Source: Physcia stellaris
Taxonomy: Eukaryota; Ascomycota; Lecanoromycetes; Caliciales; Physciaceae
Assembly: GCA_018902385.1 (NCBI GenBank)
Contig: JABSSW010000007.1
Coordinates: 885,599-949,598, forward strand
Length of the DNA stretch: 64,000 bases
Direction: 5' to 3'
A program made the translations under genes and the position numbers. Below are positions 22,278 through 34,345 of the stretch, in pieces (position 1 is the stretch's first letter; each line of letters starts with the position of its first letter). The notes beneath the pieces were generated by a model that saw nothing but the letters and a program-made list of their open reading frames with translations, was not told the origin of the DNA and searched no databases.

Positions 22278-25200
22278 GTGATACGCGAACGTTCAAAAAT
22301 AAAATTTCAAATCGATCAAATTTTTCGTGAAAAACAAACGACGAAAAATTTTTCTGACGAAACAAACGACGAAAATCGTGTAATTACAAATCGAATTTAC
22401 ACGCAAACGACGAAATTTTCGACGATAAAAAACGACGAAACGACGACGATTTTTTATTTTTTTTTTTATTTTTCGAAATAATTCGCAATTATCATGAAAC
22501 AATTTCATTCAATTCATTTCGTCAAAATTTGAATATCGACGAGATACAAAAAAACGTTGAACAAATGTTGAAAGAAATTCACGAAATCGATGAAAAATTC
22601 ACGATTCGTTACAAATTTCGTCAATTTTTTTTTATTTAAACGTTGTGTCGAATCAAAACGACGATATCACGCATTTTTTGAACATAAAAATCGTTCGTCA
22701 ATTGAAATATTGAATTCAACATTATTTCAACGATTTTTTGAACGTGTTCAACGATTTACGTATCGATCGAAACAAATATTTAATTATTTTAAAAAATTTT
22801 CAGCAATTCGTCAAGTTGTTCAAAATTCAAAAACAAAATTTTTTTGATATCGACAATATTTTTGAAAAAATACGCGACAAATTTAAAACGTTAAAAAAAT
22901 GAAAAAAAACGAATTATAAATCAATTCATTGACAAACGTATCGAATACGATTTGATCAAATCGAAAAAATTCGTCGTTTTGAACGTGTTTTAATTTCGAT
23001 TCAAATGAAAATTCAAACAATATCGACGATAACGAAAAAAATCTGTTGTTGACGATTCGATCGTTACAAATTTTGTCAAATTTTCGAAAAAAAAACGCAC
23101 GAACAAACATTCGAATTTCGATAAATTCACGAACGATGTGAATTTTGATTGATTTACGTGAAAAATTAACGTTCACGATAAATTCACGATCAACAATGAT
23201 TGATACGAAATTGTTCGATTCATAATCACGACAATAATCGATTGAATTAAAAAAAAACAATCAAACATATTCAATTTCGTCGATATAACAATTTGAATTA
23301 TTTCGAAAATAAAATAATGATAATCAATTTTTTCGAAAACATTTATGAAAATTCAAATTATCAACGCAACGTACGTCGAAAATATCGAAATTTAATCATG
23401 TTCGACATTCAAAATTTTCAATTTTTTTATTCGAATTTTTATCGTTTGAATATTCAAATCAATTTCGATGAATTCACGTTGATAAAAAATTTGATTGACA
23501 AATTTATCATGTCGTTGAAACAAATTTTAAACAATTCGTTTCGTCATTATTTTTTTTTTTTTTGTTCGCATGAAAAAATGACATTCAACAAATATATAAC
23601 GATTGATCAACATTCGAAAAAAAAAATTTCGAATTCGAATTCAAAAATTAATTTTCGTGATTTTCAAATCGACGTTTGTTGTTTCGATTGCAATATCGTT
23701 CGTCAAATCAATTATATCGACGTTTTTTGTCAAATTTAAAAACGATTATAAATATGATTCGATTATCGATCAATTGATTGTCACGAACAAATATTTTACG
23801 TGTAAAAAATTCGATCATATTTGAAAATTCTGTTTCAATGTCAATAAATTTCAAAAACGTTAATGACATAAATTACAAATGTATCAATTGAATTTCGATA
23901 TTGATTCGAGCGAATTTGATTCGAAAAATTGACAATTCACGTCAAAAACGCGATTGATGAATGTTTAAAATTTTTTTTTATTTACGATAATAATATGTTT
24001 GACTTTTTCATCAAACGATTTTTAATTATTATTTGTACGTTATCATTCAACGATAATAAACATAAATTAAAAATTTTAATAAACATTGATGCAATTGATT
24101 ATGCGTTCATTGATAAAAAAATCGCGCAATTTGTATGCAACATGTTGAACATGAAATTCGTATTTTTATTGAAATCGAAATCATTGATTGAATTCGACGA
24201 TCGTCATGTTTTTTTTATAATTCACGCGATATATTTCAAATTGACGATAAAATTACATTTCGAATTGATCGTTTTTTTGTTAATCATTGATTTTGATAAT
24301 CATTCGATAATTTTAAAAAAATCGTGAATGAACAAACATGAAATCATATTGAACATGATTTACGATAAATTGATTTTTAAATCATTCAAATGTAATCATC
24401 ACGACAATATATTCAATCAAACGATTCAAATTCGTCGATTGAAAATTTTCAAATCAAATCGTCGATGAAACGTGTTTAATTGACGTCGCGATGCAATATT
24501 ATCGCAAAAAAATGATACAAAACACATAACGACGATGAAATTTCGATATATCATTTTGTTTCGTTTCAAAATCAAATTTTTATTTTTTATTGTTAAAAAC
24601 GAATTTGATATAATCGATTCGAAATATTTCGAATATTCAATTCATTCAAAAATCGATATCGACAACGAATCGTCAACAATCGAATCAAATAATTCAAAAT
24701 TGATATTACGATTGTTACGAAAACGACATTCGTCAAAAAAAAAAAAATTGAAAAATCAACGTAATAAATGATGAAAAACGAAAAACAACAATCAACGTTT
24801 TCGTTATTTTCAAAATTGAATTTTGACGATTCGATGAATATCGCAATGATTGATGCAATTTTTTTTTGTTTGTTGATCGATGTCAAAAATCGAAAATAAA
24901 ACGTTCAATGTTTTTTCATTACGATCAATCAAATCGATTTCGCGTTCAAAACATTACAAACGAATTTTGAATCGTTAAAAATCGTCGTTATAATCAAAAA
25001 AATTTTAAAACACGAACAAATCAAATCGATATTCGAACGCATAATGAAAAAAATGTCAAAATATTTTCGTCATTTATCAAAAATATTTGATTTTCAAAAA
25101 ATTATCAAATTGTTTTTTTATAAATTATACGATTATAAAATCGAATTGTTGAACGATAACAATTTTTTGTTTCGCAATCGAATGTATTTTTTATTCGAAT

Positions 25201-28200
25201 TCAAATTTAAAAAATTGAAAAAAAATTTGAAAAAAAATTTGCAAAAAAAATTTATCGTATTTAATCAAACGACATATGTTTTATTTGTTTTATTTGCGAT
25301 TAAATTTAACGATCAATTACGTTTGTGTGTGAATTATCGTCGATTCAATCACATTACGAAACGCAATCGATATTTCATTTTTTGATTGAAAAATTTTGAT
25401 CAAAATTCAAAATTGCAAATATTTGATCAAATTGAATATCATATCAATTTTCAATAAATTTCGAATAAATAAAAAAAATGAAAAATTTATCACGTTCGTC
25501 ATTTTTATAAAATCGTATAAATATCGAATATTATTTTTTGAATTAATTAATGATTTTGTTAATTGACAACATTACATAAATGATTTTTTGTTCAATTTTT
25601 TAAACGAATTTTGTTAAATTTATTTGAATGACATATTCATTTACAACAAATTCAAAAAAACATATCGTGCACGTTCGAACAATGTTGAAAAAATTCAAAA
25701 AAATCGATTTACAAATGAATATTAAAAAATGCGAATTTTTCAAAAAAAAAAAATGATTTTTTTGAACGTTATATTTTCGATAAATGATTTTCGCATGAAT
25801 TCAAAAAAAATACAAATCATAATTGATTGAACACGTTTTATCAATTTCAAAAAAATACAAATTTTCGTGAATTTCGTCAATTTTTATCGACGTTTTATTT
25901 GTGATTTCTCGAAAAAAATCAAAATTTTCATTCGAATAATCAAGAAACTCGTAAAATTCGAATGAATTACAAAAACAAAAAAAATTTTCAATTTATTCAA
26001 GAAAACGATGATCGAAATTTTCATATTTCGTTATTACGATAAAATCAAACAAATTATTTTAAAAATCGATTTTTCAAATTACGTCAATGCGAAAATGTTA
26101 TCGCAATACGATGACGAAAAAATTTTACATTTTGTTGTTTTTTACAATCGAAACATGATTTCAATCGAATGCAATTACGAAATTTATAACAAAAAATTAT
26201 TGATCATTATTCGTTGTTTAAAACATTGACGTTCAAAATTCGAAAATATTGACGAATCGATCAAAATTTTTATCGATCACAAAAATTTGAAAATTTTCAT
26301 AATTTCGAAAAAATTAATTTTTCGTCAAATTCGTTGAACAAAAATTTTATCGAAATTCAATATCGTTATTCAATTTCAATCAAAAATTCAAAACGTTAAA
26401 ATAAACGTTTTGATTCGCATGTCGAATTCACGATTTAAAAACGATAACGACGAACGACATCAATATAAAAAACAAATGTTATTCATTTTCGAACGATTCG
26501 AAATTTATGTCGTCGAATTTAACGAATCAATTTACGAACGAATTTTCGTCGTCAACAAAACAAACGACGATTACAAAACATATCGTAAAACGTTCAATCA
26601 AAAATTTATTTTCGTGAATAAAATCAATTTACGCGATTGTCAAAAAAACGATATTTTATATTACAAAAATCGATTATAAATGTTCGTCGATATTTTTTAT
26701 TTGTTGACAAGTAGATTCGAAGTTTTTTTAAAAAAACTTTGTTTGAATTGATATGAAAAATTTATTTTCATCAATTTGTATGCGATCAAAACTTCGCATT
26801 TCAATAATTGAAATTCAACAAATATTCAGCATCAAATTTCTTTCAAAACTTTACAATTTTGACTACATAGACGAAAATCATATCAAGTTCTTGATTGATT
26901 GCAATGTGCGAAGAAATTATTGATGTTCTTCGCCAAGATTTCTAATCCAATAAGATAGTAACTTTTTGAAGAGAAAACGATAGATATTTTTTATAAAATG
27001 TGTTCTATTTTTTCAAAAAAATTCATGAATTTTTCGCGTCGAATTATTTTGAATTTAATCGCATGAAAAATTTTTTACGTCGTAATTATTATTAATTCAA
27101 TATGCGCAAAACAATTCGTCAATACGTACGTAATTGTCATAAATATTAACGAATTAAAATTTTTCGAAATCGTAAAAACGATTTATTCATTTTTTTGATT
27201 ATATTTTTACAACGTTGAACAAATATATCAATTAATTTCGTCACGAAATTATTGAACGTTCACGATTATAATGTCATTTGCACGATAATCGACAAATTTA
27301 ATAAAAAACGTCATTATACATTTTGTACAACGAAAAACGAAAACACGAATGTTAAAATCACAACAAAAATATTTATTCAATACGTGTTTCGTATTCATAA
27401 TTTTTTTTTTTCATAATTTTTGATTGAAATTTTCAATTCGTGTTTTTTGTATGACAAATTTTTTGCAAAATTTTCGATATCAAATGTAAATTTTTCACGA
27501 TTTTTTATTCAAAAATTGATAATTAAATCGAAAAAATCAATCAAAACATCGAAAAACAATTGCGACAATATTGCAATTACATGCAAAACGATTGAAACGT
27601 TTAATTATTTATAATCGAATTCGCAAACAATAACGCGATTTTTGCATTTATTGAATTATTATCGTTTTTCGTCAACAAAAATTTTCATTTTCGTATGAAT
27701 TTTTCATCGAATTTTATTTCGTATGTTATCACAAAAAAACAATTTTTGATTGTCAAAACGAAAAACATCACAAACACAATGCAAAATATTTTCGATTATG
27801 TACGAATTCACGTCGAAATAATTCAAAAACATATAACGACACAAATTAACAAACATCGCAAAATCGTGAAATACGTCGAAAAAAATTACGTTTTTTTGAA
27901 TCGACGAAACATCAAAATCGTTAAATCATTCGACAAATTTGATGACAAAAAATTAAATTCGTACAAAATGTTAAAACGTATAAACAATTTTTATTAATTT
28001 GAATTGTTTGAAACAATGCGAATTTATGATGTGTTTCATTGTTAATTTTTTCGCAAAAATTTTTGTAATTTTTTCGAAAATCAAATTAACGAATCATTCG
28101 ATTTTGTTATAATCAACGAGAATTTCGAATGAAAAATGAACGATATTTTAAAATTTCGATATTATTACGATCGTTTTCAATATCGCGTCAATTGATCGAA

Positions 28201-28260
28201 TTGATCGTATAATCGAATTTAATATTACGTCGATAACGATAAATTCGATAATGTTCGTGA
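22278..28260 (+). pseudogene. gag-pol of G1, heavily mutated
   Basis: Open stretches in order: gag (22590-22847 and 23293-23739), retropepsin (23929-24327, where the expected D-S-G reads DAIDYAF), RT (25044-25385, with LRLCVNYRRFNHIT) and RNase H (26008-26229). A TGA at 25963-25965 stands at the conserved Trp of the F-x-W-T motif that precedes RNase H. The pre-integrase and zinc part is at 26410-26679 and, after the insertion, near 27110 (YVRNCH). The integrase tail is at 27695-27997 and a chromodomain-like segment near 28127-28250. Not functional. Confidence 0.75.
26707..27007 (+). mobile_element. 301-bp insertion in G1, short relative of the 43.3-45.6 kb insertion
   Basis: The G1 pre-integrase frame is interrupted after LLTS and resumes at about 27010. 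The insert starts ACAAGTAGATTCGAAG followed by a T7A7 palindrome, and ends TTATAAAATGTGTTCTA. Both ends recur at the ends of the 2.3-kb insertion in G3. It keeps CC, GG and AG dinucleotides (for example GCCAAG), so it arrived after most of the surrounding mutation. It has no coding frame, as expected of a MITE-like deletion derivative. Clear terminal inverted repeats were not found. Confidence 0.6.
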
Positions 28261-28697
28261 CGTAATAAATAATTATTATCGAAATTATTTTATCGTCGCA
28301 AATTCGAAATCATTCAAAATTACATTTTTCGTTTTTTAAATCGATGATCAAAATTCATTTGCGAATCGTCGTCGTTTTCGAAAAAAATCGTCGTTTTTTT
28401 ATTCATTGAAATTACGTTCGATTAAAATTTGAAAATTTCAATTAAATTTGAATTTATTTTGATTTCATTCGTTTGTTTCAAAAAAATTTTTTCAATTTCA
28501 AATTTCATTATTATCGTTTCGACGTTGTTTACAATCAGAATTTACGTCGCATAAAAAACTGAATCGTGTTAAAAATATTTTCAGAAATTGTTGTTCGATT
28601 TTATTGAATTGTGAATTGATGCAACATATTGAAAAAATCAAAAAATAATAATCGTGAAAATTTCGAATTTCGAATTTGTTCAAAACAATCGACAACG

Positions 28698-28855
28698 TGT
28701 TAGAGACTGTTCCAGAGACGTCACGTGACAGTTTCAATAGAACTAGCGGCGTCAAGGCGATCATCGCGAGCATGTAAATATCTTCTCGCACACATCCTGC
28801 TAGTGAATCAATCAATATTTATCCAACCACAAGCAGTTCAACTTTCGTTGTAACA
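28698..28855 (+). repeat. 5' LTR of E1
   Basis: 158-bp LTR; the right copy is 151 bp, a net 7-bp difference near 28756. Both contain CACGTG and ATGTAAATATCTTCTCGC, possible promoter elements. Relative to the right LTR it carries T:A for C:G at 28728, 28733, 28734, 28741 and 28742, each in a CpC context. Confidence 0.9.
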
Positions 28856-29087
28856 ATTGGTAGCATCATCTATACGATGTCCTCCGTCTAGTTACTGTGT
28901 AACGTCCATTTGCTGTGCAATATCTAGCCCCCGTGGAGCATTCAGTCGATGCCCGACGATAACGGCCTCAGTTGCTCTGCAACACCCATTCAGTCAGAAA
29001 ACACCTACCTACTCACCTACCTATCCATTTACCTACCTACCTCGAGTCCTCCATCCATTTCGCCAATATCCTACCTATTCGCATATC

Positions 29088-30215
29088 ATGGCCTCAATCC
29101 CGCCTTGGTCCTCCACCTTATGCGACTGTTTCGCAAGTGGCCTCATGTCCGATATGGCCGCCTCCAAAACCCCTCAACGCATCTACCAAATCCACCGAGA
29201 CCATTCCCTTTGCTGCAAATGGTATCTGCAAGTCGAGCGAACCCGCGATACTCATGCAAAGCAAACCCGACAAGCCGAGCAAGCCCGCCTGACCGAACAA
29301 CAACCAGTTCAGGATCTGAGCGCTCAGATAGTCGAGAATGTCATGAACTCTTGGCAGAGCACCTGGAAGAAACTGGTACAACAACAAGCCAAAGAAGTCC
29401 GTCTAGAAAAGGAGCGTCAAGAAGCCGAAAAGGCCAAAGCAGAAGCCTTTGCATGCAGGCGTTGCCCTGCGAAATATCCTAGCAACACCAAGCTTCACGA
29501 GCATATTCGCGATCACCATGCGAAGAAGCCGAAACCTACTCCTCCTCCTACACCTCCTGAATCGATAACCTCCCTACCTGATAGCCCGAAGCCTGCACCG
29601 CAGCCGAAGGCCCTACCTACTCCACCTCCTTCACCTCCTCAATCGGTAATCGCCTCACTCAACTCCACTCCTCCAACTTCGATATCCTCACCACCTTCTA
29701 CACCGAAGCGAGTCACCTCACCGAAACGCTCACCTCTCTCGGGTTCTGCACCAGAATTCGTACCCAAGCGCTCAGAGAGTGCTCCGCTTACTCCGCCTCC
29801 TTCGCCTCCTCATACGCCTGCTGCAATGCAGTCAACACCCCCCTCCAAATCGACCTCCAAAACACCTTCGAAACCCTACCTGACGGTAGATGATCTGTTC
29901 CGCATGTTTGCTGGGAAGCCTAAACCAATAGGCCTGCAACAGCACCAAAATCACCAATCCTCCCCGCGCACCTTTGGCACTCCGAAACGAGGCCCCATGC
30001 AAATGCGCATAACCTCCTACTTCCTACCCGAAATCGACGAAATCCGAAGCCTCCACATCAGTGTATGGTTCGGTCAAACAGTCGGCCCGCATTTCACCTC
30101 CGCGGTCTCCTCCATCTCGACCTTCTCCTTCGGTTCGATCCTTGTTCTCGACAAGCCCCTATTCCTCTCCTGTCTGCTGGCGCTGTCAAGGACCTTCCGC
30201 CACCTATCTGCCTAG
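29088..30215 (+). CDS. C2H2 zinc-finger protein encoded by LTR element E1
   Basis: From ATG 29088 the frame gives 375 residues. The frame is open further upstream to the LTR, but without an earlier convincing ATG. The N-terminal third is followed by a charged, probably helical segment (KEVRLEKERQEAEKAKAEA). A single C2H2 finger comes next at about residues 122-145, CRRCPAKYPSNTKLHEHIRDHH (C-x2-C-x12-H-x4-H; seen at 29452-29520). The rest is Pro/Ser/Thr-rich with repeated TPPPSPP-like units, then a conserved-looking YLTVDDLFRMFAGKP motif. A CCTA-type simple repeat lies just upstream (about 29001-29044). It has no similarity to gag-pol that I can see. It could be a captured host gene or an element-specific nucleic-acid binder acting as a gag substitute; both are inference. 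Confidence 0.75.
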   Translation: MASIPPWSSTLCDCFASGLMSDMAASKTPQRIYQIHRDHSLCCKWYLQVERTRDTHAKQTRQAEQARLTEQQPVQDLSAQIVENVMNSWQSTWKKLVQQQAKEVRLEKERQEAEKAKAEAFACRRCPAKYPSNTKLHEHIRDHHAKKPKPTPPPTPPESITSLPDSPKPAPQPKALPTPPPSPPQSVIASLNSTPPTSISSPPSTPKRVTSPKRSPLSGSAPEFVPKRSESAPLTPPPSPPHTPAAMQSTPPSKSTSKTPSKPYLTVDDLFRMFAGKPKPIGLQQHQNHQSSPRTFGTPKRGPMQMRITSYFLPEIDEIRSLHISVWFGQTVGPHFTSAVSSISTFSFGSILVLDKPLFLSCLLALSRTFRHLSA

Positions 30216-30301
30216 CAATTGGACTGGTTCCATTGCCGCAAGAGCTGGGATACCTATGGGACGACGAGGGCGCCGTCTTTTCGTTTAAAAAGTGGGCATA
30301 T

Positions 30302-30452
30302 TGTTAGAGACTGTTCCAGAGATGTCACGTGGCAGTCCCAATAGGGCTAGCGCCGCCGCAAGGCGAGCATGTAAATATCTTCTCGCACACATTCTGCTAG
30401 AGCATCAATCAATATTTATCCAACCACAAGCAGTTCAACATTCGTTGTAACA
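30302..30452 (+). repeat. 3' LTR of E1
   Basis: 151-bp partner of the left LTR, followed by the CAACG duplication at 30453-30457. It keeps CCC (30337-30339) and GGG (30344-30346) where the left copy has TTC and GAA. Confidence 0.9.
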
Positions 30453-30514
30453 CAACGTTTTAATTTCGAATCAACGACGAATCGTCGAAACGACGTTCGC
30501 GAAAAAAAAAATAA

Positions 30515-30747
30515 TGTTACGAACATGTTTGACAAATAGATGTTTGACAAATAAATAATTGATGATATGATATAATCGAACAACGAATTATGTTTTAATT
30601 TTACGTCGAAATTAACGTGATTTGAAATTTAACGTCGCACATTATTTGCAATTTCAACATTTTGTATTTATTTGTTTTTGAAAATTTATTGTTTTCGTTT
30701 AATTAATCAATCAAGACAATTATATAAACACGATTCATGATATTTTA
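30515..30747 (+). repeat. 3' LTR of G1
   Basis: Matches 22024-22250. It is preceded by an A-rich run (30501-30514) that could be the mutated polypurine tract of G1. Confidence 0.78.
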
Positions 30748-32784
30748 TGTTTAAATTATTGTTCAAACGATCAATAACATCAATCGTCATTCAAAATTTC
30801 GATTCGAATTTTACACACAAATTTTGAACATTTGCGCACATTTTTTTATCAAATTGAATGCATTGTTTGCGTTAAATTTTTCAAATCGAGTTTTCATATT
30901 CGAATCGACGTTATTTTCGATGAAATTTCATTGTTGAAAATTATGTTTTTACATTAAATTTCATTTTTTTATTAATTTATTGTTAAATTACATTTGATTC
31001 GAATGTTTGATTATTCGTTTATTTTGTTCGTTGTTCAAACGTTTGATCGTTTGTTGATATTTTCGTATCGTATAAATGAAAATTTGAACGAAATTTTGAA
31101 TTCGAAAATCGTGTCATTAATTCGTTTTTTACAAAACAAATAATTGATTTCGTTATTTTTTTATTACATATTTTTTGTATTTTTCATTGTTCGTTGTTTT
31201 ATTTTCAATTTATTTTCGATACATATATCAATACATTTTTTTGTCTATTTTATTTCATTGTTTGTTTCGAAATAAATTATACGATCGTCATTTCGAAAAA
31301 ATCAAACAATTGACGCATTTGTTTTCGTCGTCGTTACACAATTGTTTATAAATTTTGACAATAAAAAAATGCATGAAACGAAACAAACACGATAATCATT
31401 TTATATTATTTTTTTAATAAACGTATTCAAATCAAAATGAAAAATCATTCGATCAAATTTTTGATTTACATCAAATCATTATATCGTTTCGAAAATGATT
31501 ATTTTTGAAAATTTGAAATCAAAAATCATTTTCAATTTTTAAATGTTGAATGAATTATTACGAAATTTATACGAATTCGTTTTATCAAAAATTTCATCAC
31601 AAATGAAATCAAAACGAAAAATTATACGAACGAACATGTCGTCGTTAAAACGTTTGATTTGAAAATCGTTCAAAATCGTCATGATTTTAAAATCATCAAA
31701 ACACATAATTTTTTATTTAATTTCGTGCATGTTTCATATCGTTTCATTATTTTGAATTAAAATATTTTTTTGAAACGTTGAATCGTTATTGTATTTCAAT
31801 TCAAAAAAACATTCGTTTTCGTTATAAATATCATTTTTACATTTTTAAATTTCAATTCAAAATCGAATGACGTTGAATCGTTCGTCGTTGTCGTGAAATT
31901 TATTCAAAATGATTTTATCATTATGAATGTCGAAATTTTCATTATTATATTTGTCATTTGTCAAAACATTTTGTTCGTCAAAATGAAACACGTTCATTTT
32001 TTTTTCGTTCAACAACAACGCAACAATTGAATCGAATTCAATACGAACGTCAATAAACTTTGTTTCGAATTTCGTTATTATGCAAAAATCGTTCAATTTT
32101 TCAAATTCGTCGTCATGATCACACAGATTTCGAAATCGTCAAACAAACGAACACGTATTCACGATGATCAAACGTTCATTTTCACGTCAAAAAATTTCAA
32201 ATATGTGAAATCATCGTGATTTTTTTTTAAATACGTTGAAACAAATCAAATTCATCATAATTTCAAACGATGTTTTTGACAAAATTTCAACATTGCATAC
32301 AAAAATTGACTAAACAAAAACATGTTCGATTACGTTAAAAACGAAACGAATTGACAATTACAATCGATCGTCAATTGAAAACGTGTTTTATTGATTGTTC
32401 GAACGATCAACAACATATTGTGATACGTTGATTCGAAAACAAATATTCACGTTTGCAAAAACAAACATTTTATTCAATCATTTCGTTTTCACGAATTTAT
32501 CGTTTTAATCGTCGATAAAGTTCGTTTTTCGATTTCAAATTTGAACATAATACAATTTTTTATCGTTTTATCAAATGAAAAAATCATTGAAATTTTCATT
32601 TTATCGATGTATTACATGTTCGATTCGTTTGTCAATTTTTTTTCGATATTTGTTTTCGAAAAACAAAATATTCATTGAAACACATTCGATCACGTGTTTA
32701 AAAATCGTGATGTTTTTGTTGTTTGAACGTTTTTGAACGAAAATGATTTTTATGCAATTATGTTGCAAAACAATCAAATAATTG
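30748..32784 (+). mobile_element. Copia-like remnant C2, first piece
   Basis: The first 600 bases show no coding sense. From about 32.28 kb the sequence parallels the gag/pre-integrase part of C1 (19.5-19.9 kb), for example the shared stretch around TTGTGATACG and the following FTCAK-like frame. The piece is cut at 32784 by the insertion of G2 and resumes at 40313. Confidence 0.65.
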
Positions 32785-32981
32785 TGTAAGAATGTAAGCA
32801 TTGCGTGATTAAAATGTGCGAATAATAATATTAATTGTTATGATAAATGCTAGACACATAGTAAAATTAATTGCTAAAAAAACAGAAAAAAATTCGTGAA
32901 ACTTCGAATATATAAACACGAAATGCGACAATTAAATTCGCAACGTTTTAGCGTTCGTTTGATCGATTTCGTTTCATTACA
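32785..32981 (-). repeat. LTR of G2 (3' LTR in the element's orientation)
   Basis: 197-bp direct repeat of 40111-40307, preceded by AATTG. It contains the shared run CTAAAAAAACAGAAAAAAATTC. Confidence 0.85.
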
Positions 32982-34039
32982 ATTGTTTTTTTTTTGAATG
33001 ATCGATTTTTCGTGTCAAATATCAATGTCTTTATAACATATCAGAAATGTATCGTAACAACGTTGTTTTGTAAATAATTTTGTGCTTTCGACGTGTAATC
33101 TTGAAACACTGTAATTCAATAAATAGAAATAACAATAACAATATAATGCAATTTCAAATATCGCGTTCGTGTTGTGAAATCGAGTCGAAATGAATCGCGT
33201 CGTGTGTTGATGAATGTTTATTTCAGTTTTTCAATTCATTTTCTGAATTTTTTTCTCTTAACATCTTTATTTCATAACATAATAAATATTTCATTTGATT
33301 TTTTTGTTTTTGCGATAACAACAATTATTGCGACAATGATGTCAACATGATATATTGTTGTCTGTACAGTTATCACATCGTTTTTGCAAATGATAATGTT
33401 GTCGCAATGATGTTTCAATGACGACGAAATTGATTTTCGAACGTCGACAATGCAATACGTGTGTTAACAACGCAATAGATCATGACGTCGTTTTTTTTGC
33501 TTTTTACATTTCGCAAATCGTTTTTTGCAATTTTCGTTGTAAATGTATTGCTTATGATGCTTGACGTTGTTGATTGATGTTAAATTGATAAACTTTTTTC
33601 TTTTGAACAATTGAATGAAAATACGACAATTCAAATGTTTTTTTCGCGTGACAATCGCGAACGCATGTTGTCAAAATTTAATAAACAAACACGCATAATT
33701 GTTTCGAATCAATGTTAATGTATGACAAAATCAATTCATTTCTGATGTCAACGTTGCGTTCGAAAGTTTCGTACAAATTCTAAACACGTTTGCGAAGTTT
33801 CGAAAAGTAACAAACGCGTCAAATGTCAATTCTGTAACAAAAACTCGCATTATTGCGAGAAAAACATGATTTTTTCGCAATTTCAAATTACTGTTCGCGT
33901 TTTTGCTGTTCAAAATAGCGCTCAAAACAAATTGAAAACAATTTTGAAATTTTGAAAAAATAATAACATGCAGATTTTGTGCGTAACGTAATTAACATGA
34001 CGCAAAAACGAATCGAAAAAACTCGTTGCTTTTTGTTTT

Positions 34040-34345
34040 TATCGCGTTTCGCAAAATTGTTGCAACAATTACATCAAAATTTGTCACAAAGAACGATTTT
34101 CTGCTCGTTGTTTTTTCGTTTTCGTTTGTTTCTGCGCTTGTTCGAAAGCAAATCAAAATTTTTTTTGTTTCGTTTGCTGATTTTGATTTTGATTTTGATT
34201 CGTTTCGCGTTGTTTTTTTTTCGATTTTTTTCGTTTTCGATTCGTTTGCGTTTGTTTTCGATTTCGTCTCGTTTGCGTCGCAAACAAATTCGTTTGTTGT
34301 CGCGTTTGTTTTTGCGTTTGTTTTCGCGCAACAAAATCGCGTAAT
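34040..34345. repeat. Low-complexity GTTTGCG/GTTTTCG tract inside G2
   Basis: About 300 bases of irregular short repeats built from GCGTTTG, GATTTTG and GTTTTCG. It stays open in several frames on both strands, producing Phe-rich and Asn/Lys/Thr-rich translations. It lies in the non-coding tail of G2 between the integrase and the LTR. The frames are most likely a by-product of composition. Confidence 0.5.

Larger units (their letters stand above)
28698..30452 (+). mobile_element. E1: young non-autonomous LTR element carrying a zinc-finger ORF
   Basis: Direct LTRs (28698-28855 and 30302-30452) start TGTTAGAGACTG and end TTGTAACA. A perfect 5-bp duplication CAACG flanks them (28693-28697 and 30453-30457). 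TGGTAGC at 28858-28864 fits the 3' end of an initiator tRNA-Met (GCUACCA) as primer site. A purine-rich tract AAAAAGTGGG precedes the right LTR. The internal 1446 bp hold one ORF for a C2H2 protein and no protease, integrase, RT or RNase H. Its normal GC content inside the mutated block shows a late insertion. It must depend on another element's enzymes. Confidence 0.9.
22024..30747 (+). mobile_element. Ty3/Gypsy-like retrotransposon G1 (mutated), carrying two later insertions
   Basis: It is bounded by direct LTRs (22024-22250 and 30515-30747) starting TGTTACGA and sharing long stretches such as ACGAATTATGTTTTAATTTT. Between them the plus strand reads gag, retropepsin, RT, RNase H, HHCC integrase and a chromodomain-like end, i.e. 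a chromovirus order. The frames are broken mainly by TGA. It contains the 301-bp insertion at 26707-27007 and element E1 at 28698-30452. The bases next to the two LTR ends (TTTTT and TGTTT) do not form a perfect duplication. Confidence 0.82.

Noticed and set aside
22024-30747. A perfect target duplication for G1
   Set aside because: Bases next to the LTR ends (TTTTT and TGTTT) do not match exactly, and Copia C1 does not clearly resume after 30747, so the G1 insertion site is left open.
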